Assembly (NCBI GenBank): GCA_016191225.1
Contig: JACPPC010000018.1
Span: forward strand, 1 to 64,000
DNA length: 64,000 nucleotides
Source of the DNA: Gemmatimonadota bacterium
GTDB lineage: Bacteria; Gemmatimonadota; Gemmatimonadetes; Gemmatimonadales; Gemmatimonadaceae
Direction of reading: 5' to 3'
The notes below the pieces were generated by a model that was given only the letters and a program-made list of their open reading frames with translations, made no database searches and had not been told where the DNA came from. Position 1 is the stretch's first letter. Each line of letters opens with the position of its first letter. This document shows, in pieces, positions 58,399-64,000 of the stretch. Both the position numbers and the translations under genes were made by a program.

Positions 58399-59058
58399 TC
58401 AAAGCTCCCGGCGCGGCAGGGTGATGTCAAGCGCGTGTTCAGCCCCTAATGCGTGACCTGACACACGGTTGGAGCGTCGGCGCGCCGCCGGCTTTCGCCC
58501 CGCGCCCGGCGGCGTCGCGCGCGCCTCGCCGCTGAATCGCAGGCGGGAGGCGAGCTTGGCCACCAGCCCCGGCCCGATGCCCTTCACCCGGGCCAGCCCG
58601 GCGATCGAGCCGAACGGGCCGAGCCGCTCGCGATCAGCGACGATCCGCGCCGCGAGTGCCGGGCCGATGCCCGGAAGCGCCTCCAGCTCCCGGGCGCTCG
58701 CTCGATCGGCGTCGATCATGGTCGCTGCCGCCGGCGGCGGGGCGAGGTAGCGCTGCGCGGGGGGCATCGCCCCCACGGCACCGGCGCCGGCGGCGGCCCC
58801 CGGAGCCGCTACGCCCTTGCCGTTGGGCAGCGCCCCCACGACCGGGCTCGTCGGCATCTCACCGCGCATCGGCCGGCGGCGGCGCCCCTGGAGCAGGCGT
58901 GCGGAATCCACCGCCGCCAGCTGCGAGTCGAGGGCGGCCACGGCGGGGGCGGCCGCGGCGCGTGCCGCCCTGTGGGCCTGGGCGGCCCTCACCCCGGCGC
59001 CGAGGGCGAGGGCGGCGGCGAGGAACCAGAGGGCGCGGCGTTCGGCGGTGGTGGGCAT
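58399..59058 (-). CDS. comEA: ComEA-like helix-hairpin-helix protein
   Basis: The 219-residue product has an N-terminal membrane anchor (ALWFLAAALALGAGVRAAQA), an Ala/Pro-rich linker (about 25-115), and one ComEA-type (HhH)2 domain: NA.. here DADRASARELEALPGIGPALAARI, then FGSIAGLARVKGIGPGLVAKL. Two GIGP hairpins are present. By family knowledge it binds double-stranded DNA outside the membrane in natural transformation, which fits the adjacent pilB. The ATG at 59058 is supported by TACCCT six bases upstream (leaderless); a GTG lies six bases further. It has no ComEC partner in the window. Confidence 0.86.
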   Translation of the reverse strand: MPTTAERRALWFLAAALALGAGVRAAQAHRAARAAAAPAVAALDSQLAAVDSARLLQGRRRRPMRGEMPTSPVVGALPNGKGVAAPGAAAGAGAVGAMPPAQRYLAPPPAAATMIDADRASARELEALPGIGPALAARIVADRERLGPFGSIAGLARVKGIGPGLVAKLASRLRFSGEARATPPGAGRKPAARRRSNRVSGHALGAEHALDITLPRREL

Positions 59059-59064
59059 GCGCAC

Positions 59065-59070
59065 AGGGTA
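59065..59070 (-). promoter_or_regulatory. -10 element of comEA (leaderless start)
   Basis: TACCCT on the minus strand followed by GTGCGC and the ATG at 59058. Confidence 0.4.
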
Positions 59071-59127
59071 CGGCGTGCGCGCACCGACGGCATAACCGCC
59101 CTGTTGCGCTCCCGGTCAGCGCATTGC

Positions 59128-60072
59128 CTAGCGGACGAGCGCGAGGGCGAGCATGCCGACCCTGGCGAGGCTCGCCGCCGACACCTTGTCGGGCGTGTCG
59201 GACGGCGTGTGATGATAGGGGTAGTCCAGGTCGATCACGTCGATCACCCGCATGCCCGCGTCGAGCAGCGGGATGTGGTCATCGGTGACCGTCCACTTCC
59301 CCTGCGGCACGAAGGTGTCCGCGAGGCCGAGCTCCCGCGCCTTGTCCCACACGCGCCCCACGACCTCGGGCGCACGTTGCATCGAGTTCCCCTCCTGGTA
59401 CACCTGCAGGTCGGCGTCGCCGATCATGTCGAACAGGACCCCGAACATCGGCGCGTAGCCGGGCTCGGGGGGATGCTTCGCGAAGTGGCGCGACCCGAGC
59501 AGCACGTCCTGCGCCGGGGCATCGAACGAGCCGTAGTCCTCGCCGTCGACGAACAGCAGGTCGACCCCCACTGCCGGCGGCGACCGCTTGAGGGCGTCGG
59601 CGATGCCGAGCAGGAGTGCGACGCCGCTCGCGCCGTCGTTCGCGCCGGGGGTCGGGAGCCGGCGCTGCGCGGTGTCGGGGGCCGACTCGGCGATCGGCCG
59701 CGAGTCCCAGTGCGTGAGGTAGAGCACGCGCGACGCCTCGCGCGGCCGGAAGCGGGCGATGAAGTTGCGCAGCCGCAGCGTGTCGCCGCGGTCGGTCACG
59801 TGCGTGAACGCCTGCACGATCACGGTGTCGGCCCTCTGGCGCAGCTCGGCGAGGATCCAGTCGCCGGTGGCCACGTGCGCGGGCGAATTGGGAATGCGCA
59901 TCCCGAAGGCGAGCTGGGTGCGCACGCGAGCCAGCGCCGCGTCGCCGTCGAACGCGGGGGCCGGCGCCGCGGTGTCGCAGCCGGCGATCACTCCCGCGGC
60001 CGCGATGAGCAAGGCGGCGCGCGGCGCCTGGCGTCGGCGGCGGGGCAGGCGGGTGGGGGACGGCCGGAGCAT
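59128..60072 (-). CDS. M28-family peptidase / glutaminyl cyclase-like lipoprotein
   Basis: The 314-residue product has a lipobox (AAAGVIAGC, Cys near 32) and the M28 zinc-site motifs in order: THWDSRP, PGANDGASGVALLLG, LFVDGEDYGSFD, and YPYHHTPSDTPDKVSAASL. The di-zinc ligands His, Asp, Glu, Asp and His can all be placed. The layout resembles bacterial and animal glutaminyl cyclases of the M28 fold as well as aminopeptidases. It would act outside the cytoplasm on peptides. It is the neighbour of comEA on the same strand and divergent from lptF. Confidence 0.9.
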   Translation of the reverse strand: MLRPSPTRLPRRRRQAPRAALLIAAAGVIAGCDTAAPAPAFDGDAALARVRTQLAFGMRIPNSPAHVATGDWILAELRQRADTVIVQAFTHVTDRGDTLRLRNFIARFRPREASRVLYLTHWDSRPIAESAPDTAQRRLPTPGANDGASGVALLLGIADALKRSPPAVGVDLLFVDGEDYGSFDAPAQDVLLGSRHFAKHPPEPGYAPMFGVLFDMIGDADLQVYQEGNSMQRAPEVVGRVWDKARELGLADTFVPQGKWTVTDDHIPLLDAGMRVIDVIDLDYPYHHTPSDTPDKVSAASLARVGMLALALVR

Positions 60073-60159
60073 GCGAGGGGGCTGGGGGTAGGAGTGTGGG
60101 CAAGCTCACGCGGCCGCGCCCTTGAATCAACCCCCGCGCGGCCCGAGCTTTCCCGCTAC

Positions 60160-61767
60160 GTGAGACTCCTCAATCGCTACGTCCTGCGCGAGCATGCGGG
60201 GCCGCTGGTCTTCTCGCTGGCGGCCCTCACCTCGCTGATGCTCCTCAACTACGTGGCGAAGGAGTTCGGCAAGCTCGCCGGCAAGGGGCTGCCGTGGCGC
60301 GTGATCGGCGAGTTCTTCGCCCTCGCCGTTCCGTTCACGGTGGCCATGACGCTGCCGATGGCGGTGCTGGTCGCGACCCTCCACGCCTTCGGGCGGCTCG
60401 CCGCCGAGAACGAGATCACCGCCCTCAAGGCGAGCGGCATCAGCATCAACCGCCTCCTCCTCCCCGTCCTCGCCGGGGGGATGGCCCTCTCCCTGGTGAT
60501 GGTCTTCTTCAACGACCAGGTCCTGCCCCGCGCGAACCACCGGCTGCGCAACCTGCAGGAGGACATCGCGCAGAAGAAGCCCACGTTCGCGCTGCGGCCG
60601 CAGGTGATCAACGCGATCCAGGAGGGAAAGCTCTACCTGCGGGCGGGGCGCGTCGAGGCGAGCACCAACCGGCTGCGCGAGGTCGCGATCTTCGACCTTG
60701 GCGACCCCGCCAAGCGCCGCACGATCTACGCCGACTCGGGGGACCTCGCCCTCGCCGGTGACGGCTCCGACCTCAAGCTGACGCTCTACCACGGCTACAT
60801 GCAGGAGGCGTCGCGCCAGTCTCCCGGCGAGCTGCAGCGGCTGTTCTACCACGTGAACAACATCCGCGTGCGCGGCGTCGGCAACCAGCTCAAGCACACC
60901 GAGAACGACTTCAAGGGCGACCGCGAGATGTCGATCTGCGAGATGGGCTCGCAAGTCGACCAGCTGCACGGCGAGCTGGCGATGTCGGCCCGGGACCTGT
61001 CGCGCCACCTCGAGAACCAGGCGCTGATGCTCGCCACCGGGCAGGTCCTCCAGGCCGAGCGGCAGCCACCCGCCGCCGCCCCCCCGGCGAGCCTCGCCGG
61101 CTACTACTGCGGCGCCGTGGCGTGGGTGGCGTCGCTCGCCGCGCCGCGGCCGCCGCCCGGCCCCGGCCTTCCCGGTGCCCGCGCGCCGGCGCAGCCTGGC
61201 CTCGTCGACCCCTCGCGGCCACCCGCCGAGCCACCTTCGGCCGCGCAGCCACGGGGGGCGCCGCGCACCTTCCGCCTGGAGACGCCCGTCTTCGACGCGG
61301 GCGCGACCTGGGCGCAGGAGAACAACGCAGCCGACGTCGCGCGCATCCGGCTGCTCACCGCCGAGCAGGGGATCGACGCGCTCGGCGTCGAGATCCACAA
61401 GAAGTTCGCCCTCTCGCTGGCCTGCCTCGTGTTCGTCCTGTTCGGCGCGCCGATCGCGCTGCGGTTCCCGCGCGGGGGCGTGGGACTCACGATCGGGGTC
61501 AGCCTGTTCGTGTTCGCGCTGTACTACGTGGGACTGATCGCCGGCGAGGCGTTCGCCGACCGTGACCTCCTGCCCCCCTGGCTCGCCATGTGGGGGACCA
61601 ACCTGGTCTTCATGGCCGTGGGACTGCTGCTCCTCCGCACCGTCGGGAGCGAGGGGGTGAGCGCCCGGGGAGGCGAGATGACGGAGCGCCTGGAGGCGAT
61701 TCGCGACCGGCTGCGCGCCCGCTGGCGCGGGGCCCCCGCCGTGGCGGCGCACGAGGGGCGGGCCTGA
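60160..61767 (+). CDS. lptF: Lipopolysaccharide export permease LptF, enlarged periplasmic domain
   Basis: This YjgP/YjgQ-family permease (535 residues) has membrane segments at the N-terminus (VFSLAALTSLMLLNYVAK, FFALAVPFTVAMTLPMAVLVAT, LLLPVLAGGMALSLVMVFF) and C-terminus (LSLACLVFVLFGAPIALRF, TIGVSLFVFALYYVGL). The coupling helix region ENEITALKASGISINRLLLP is conserved. The periplasmic domain is longer than in E. coli LptF (366 residues), with a Pro/Ala-rich insertion at about 305-370. It and LptG form the channel that takes lipid from the inner leaflet. GTG start; its stop overlaps the lptG start (TGATG). Confidence 0.92.
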   Translation: MRLLNRYVLREHAGPLVFSLAALTSLMLLNYVAKEFGKLAGKGLPWRVIGEFFALAVPFTVAMTLPMAVLVATLHAFGRLAAENEITALKASGISINRLLLPVLAGGMALSLVMVFFNDQVLPRANHRLRNLQEDIAQKKPTFALRPQVINAIQEGKLYLRAGRVEASTNRLREVAIFDLGDPAKRRTIYADSGDLALAGDGSDLKLTLYHGYMQEASRQSPGELQRLFYHVNNIRVRGVGNQLKHTENDFKGDREMSICEMGSQVDQLHGELAMSARDLSRHLENQALMLATGQVLQAERQPPAAAPPASLAGYYCGAVAWVASLAAPRPPPGPGLPGARAPAQPGLVDPSRPPAEPPSAAQPRGAPRTFRLETPVFDAGATWAQENNAADVARIRLLTAEQGIDALGVEIHKKFALSLACLVFVLFGAPIALRFPRGGVGLTIGVSLFVFALYYVGLIAGEAFADRDLLPPWLAMWGTNLVFMAVGLLLLRTVGSEGVSARGGEMTERLEAIRDRLRARWRGAPAVAAHEGRA

Positions 61768-62855
61768 TGCGCCTCGTGCGGCCGCTCGACCGGTACGTCT
61801 TCGGCGAGTGGGTCAGGATCTTCTTCGCCACGGCGATCGGCTTCCCGCTGGTGCTGATCATCATCGACCTCACCGACCACCTCGACGGCTACCTGGGCCG
61901 CCAGCTGCCGAAGGCCGACATCGCGCTCAGCTACCTGTACTGGATCCCGGACTCGATGTTCAACGTGCTGCCGGCGGCGGTGCTGTTCGCCACGGTGTTC
62001 TCCATCGGCGCCCTCACGCGCCACTCGGAGATCACGGCGGCCAAGGCGAGCGGGATCTCGTTCTACCGGCTCATCCTGCCGGTCTTCCTCGGGTCGGTCG
62101 GGGCGATGGGGCTGGCGCTGGTGGTCGGCGAGATCGCGCCGCCCGCGAACGGGCGACGGATGGAGCTGCTGCAGGAGTCCAAGTTCCGCGCCGGCCGGAG
62201 CGAGCGGTCGAACTTCGCCTTCGCGGCCGAGGAGGGGCGGGTGTACAAGGTGGCGCTCCTCAACGCCACTGCCGGCCAGATGAACGCGCTCGAGATCGAG
62301 CGCAAGGGCACCGGACCCGCCTTCCCCACGTACGTGCTCACGGCGCAGGCGGCGGCGTGGCAGGGGGACAGCGCGGGGTGGACCCTGCAGCAGGGCCGCC
62401 TGCACCTGATCACCGGGCCGGGCGCCGACCTGGCCTTTTCGTATGATTCGCTGCACGACCACATGTTTCGCGAGCGGCCGCTCGACCTGCTGGCGATGCC
62501 GAGGTCCCCCGAGGAGATGCGCTACACCGAACTGGGACGGTTCATCCGCGCCCTCGACCGCTCCGGGGGCGACGCCAGCGACCTGATCGTGGCCCGCCAG
62601 CTCAAGCTGGCGATCCCGGTCACGTGCGTGATCATCGTGCTGTTCGGGGCGCCGCTGGCGACGAGCACGCAGCGGGGCGGGACGGCGTACGGCATCGGCG
62701 TCTCGCTCGCGACGACCATCCTCTTCCTCGTGATGATCCAGATGACGCGGGCCGTGGGCAGCAAGGCCGTGGTGCAGCCGGTGCTCGCGGCGTGGATCCC
62801 GAACCTGCTGTTCGCGGCGAGCGGGCTGCTGTTCTTCCGCCGGGTGCGCACGTGA
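61767..62855 (+). CDS. lptG: Lipopolysaccharide export permease LptG
   Basis: This 362-residue YjgP/YjgQ-family protein has N-terminal segments (WVRIFFATAIGFPLVLIIID) with TRHSEITAAKASGISFYRL as the coupling helix, a periplasmic beta-jellyroll domain, and C-terminal segments (TCVIIVLFGAPLATSTQRGG, GIGVSLATTILFLVMIQM). Length and order match LptG. It is coupled with lptF at the start and with the next gene at the end (GTGA overlap). An ATPase gene (lptB) is not in the window. Confidence 0.92.
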   Translation: MRLVRPLDRYVFGEWVRIFFATAIGFPLVLIIIDLTDHLDGYLGRQLPKADIALSYLYWIPDSMFNVLPAAVLFATVFSIGALTRHSEITAAKASGISFYRLILPVFLGSVGAMGLALVVGEIAPPANGRRMELLQESKFRAGRSERSNFAFAAEEGRVYKVALLNATAGQMNALEIERKGTGPAFPTYVLTAQAAAWQGDSAGWTLQQGRLHLITGPGADLAFSYDSLHDHMFRERPLDLLAMPRSPEEMRYTELGRFIRALDRSGGDASDLIVARQLKLAIPVTCVIIVLFGAPLATSTQRGGTAYGIGVSLATTILFLVMIQMTRAVGSKAVVQPVLAAWIPNLLFAASGLLFFRRVRT

Positions 62856-63694
62856 CCGGCGGGCTGGGGCGCCGCCCGACCGAGGAGCTGCGCGTGGTCG
62901 AGCGCGGCGTGGTGGCGCTGCTCCGGCCCTACGCCCGGTTCACCACGGGATTCTTCCGGGCGATCGGGGAGCGGGCCATCTTCCTGCGCGACACGGTGCG
63001 GGCCACCGGCGAGGGGCGCACGTGGGGCCCCGAGGTGGTCAAGCACATGCGGGGGATCGGCGTGGACTCGGTGCCGCTGACCTGCATGGTGGCGGCCTTC
63101 ATCGGCTCCGTGATCGCGCTGCAGACCCGGTACCAGCTCTTCCCCGGGATCCAGCTGTCGGTGGTCGGCTTCATCTCCCGGCAGATGATCGTCCTCGAGA
63201 TGGCGCCGCTCATCACCGCCCTGGTGCTGGCGGGCCGCGTCGGGGCGCGGATCACGGCCGAGATCGGGACGATGCGGGTCACCGAGCAGATCGACGCCCT
63301 CGAGACGCTGGCCTTCGACCCGCTGGCCTACCTCGTCGTCCCGCGGGTGGTGGCCGCGTTCTACATGCTCCCGCTGCTCGCGATCCTTGCGATGGCGGTG
63401 GGGCTGACGGCGGCGTGGCTCACGGCGGCGCTGGCGACGGACATGACCTCCGCCCAGTTTCGGGAGGGCCTGCGCCTGGAGTTCAGGTACTTTCAGGTCT
63501 TCTACTGCCTGCTCAAGGCGTTCCTGTTCGGCGGCGCCATTTCGTTCCTGTGCTCGTATGAAGGGTACGTGACCACCGCCGGCGCCGAGGGCGTCGGCCG
63601 GGCGACCGCCAAGGCGGTCGTCATCGGCTGCGTGTCCGTGCTGATCCTCGATGCCCTGATTGCCGTCCTCCTCGCCCCCTACCTGCAGGGATGA
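62852..63694 (+). CDS. mlaE: ABC-transporter permease, MlaE family
   Basis: The 280-residue protein has the MlaE/YrbE permease plan: about five membrane segments and the central hydrophilic EQ-loop IGTMRVTEQIDALETLAFDPLAYLVVPR, highly conserved in the family and contacting the ATPase MlaF. GVDSVPLTCMVAAFIGSVIAL and QMIVLEMAPLITALVLAGRVGAR are the other hallmarks. It works with MlaD-type proteins to move phospholipid between membranes. The GTG start overlaps the lptG stop and its stop overlaps the next start (ATGA). Confidence 0.93.
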   Translation: MTGGLGRRPTEELRVVERGVVALLRPYARFTTGFFRAIGERAIFLRDTVRATGEGRTWGPEVVKHMRGIGVDSVPLTCMVAAFIGSVIALQTRYQLFPGIQLSVVGFISRQMIVLEMAPLITALVLAGRVGARITAEIGTMRVTEQIDALETLAFDPLAYLVVPRVVAAFYMLPLLAILAMAVGLTAAWLTAALATDMTSAQFREGLRLEFRYFQVFYCLLKAFLFGGAISFLCSYEGYVTTAGAEGVGRATAKAVVIGCVSVLILDALIAVLLAPYLQG

Positions 63695-64000
63695 AACGCC
63701 GCAACGAAGTGCTGGTCGGGCTGCTGACGCTCGCGGCCATTGTGATCGTGGTGCTCGGCTCCGTGTGGATCGCCCGCGGGGGCCTGAGCACGGGCTATCG
63801 CCTGTACGTGAAGTTCCCGTGGAGCGCCGGCCTCAAGCTCGGGCAGGAAGTGCTGCTGGGCGGCGTGACGGTCGGGTTCGTGGAGCGCGTGGACCTGCGC
63901 GAGGACGGCTCGGTGGTGACCACCCTCAACATCACCACCAACCTGCCGATCCCTCGCACCGTCGTGGCCGTGGTCGAGCCCAACGGCGTCTTCGGCGACA
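63691..64000 (+). CDS. mlaD: MCE-domain protein, MlaD-like, 3' end outside window
   Basis: The visible 103 residues show one N-terminal membrane anchor (LVGLLTLAAIVIVVLGSVWIA) and the start of an MCE domain (LYVKFPWSAGLKLGQEVLLGGVTVGFVERVDL), with the typical KxGxxV/L-GVxVGxV pattern. It would be the periplasmic lipid-binding ring that sits on MlaE. Its ATG overlaps the mlaE stop by four bases (ATGA), so the two are coupled. In E. coli mlaF precedes mlaE, but here mlaE is preceded by lptG. The ATPase gene may lie to the right. Confidence 0.92.
   Translation, partial: MKRRNEVLVGLLTLAAIVIVVLGSVWIARGGLSTGYRLYVKFPWSAGLKLGQEVLLGGVTVGFVERVDLREDGSVVTTLNITTNLPIPRTVVAVVEPNGVFGD

Overview
The window is GC-rich and densely coded, with no rRNA, tRNA, CRISPR array, insertion sequence or phage gene that I could recognise. 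Type IV pilus, Lpt/Mla and TonB-dependent receptor genes point to a diderm (Gram-negative-type) cell. Secreted DUF5117-type metalloproteases, sortilin-like beta-propeller hydrolases, CarboxypepD_reg/TonB proteins and CNNM transporters together look like a member of the Gemmatimonadota. That taxonomic call is an inference from gene content, not from a marker search.

Layout. 0-3.5 kb: truncated type IV pilin with the PilS/PilR two-component pair and a sigma-54-like site between pilR and pilA. 3.6-12.6 kb: CNNM/CorC-type transporter (frameshifted), ArfB-like hydrolase, secreted metalloprotease, diguanylate cyclase, DUF983, thioredoxin-like, CPXCG and Hsp15-like genes. 12.8-15.9 kb: a lower-GC island with a barrel-less TonB-plug protein, a small secreted six-cysteine peptide and a membrane-anchored protein of possible thioredoxin-like fold; this is the best candidate for an undescribed system. 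16-20 kb: esterase and a translationally coupled glycosyltransferase / deacetylase / glycosyltransferase cassette. 20-31 kb: CPBP protease, PnuC, M3 peptidase, DUF1684 lipoprotein, aldo-keto reductase-RidA fusion, APC permease, rhomboid protease, cupin/alcohol dehydrogenase/RraA and DUF1801. 31.3-34 kb: copper ATPase and CsoR with an operator inside the promoter spacer. 34.8-48.3 kb: infA, DinB, a large sortilin-like secreted protein, alpha-hydroxy-acid oxidase, an ORF6N pseudogene, a beta-oxidation pair (fadE- and fadN-like) and unknown secreted proteins. 48.7-53.9 kb: a TonB-dependent receptor with an unusual C-terminal tail, convergent with a hydrolase. 54-59 kb: pilC, pilT, pilB and a ComEA-like gene. 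59-64 kb: M28 peptidase, then lptF-lptG-mlaE-mlaD with overlapping starts.

How the genes work together. The two ends of the window carry complementary parts of one type IV pilus: assembly and retraction motors at 54-58 kb, pilin and its regulators at 0-3.5 kb, and a DNA-binding ComEA homologue that fits pilus-linked DNA uptake. The lpt/mla genes at the right edge would maintain the outer membrane. Many monocistronic or first genes have a -10-like hexamer ending 6-8 nt before the start codon, which implies widespread leaderless transcripts; genes inside operons instead use Shine-Dalgarno sites or 4-nt ATGA/GTGA overlaps. Convergent genes are often separated by long perfect GC-rich hairpins without a U-tract.
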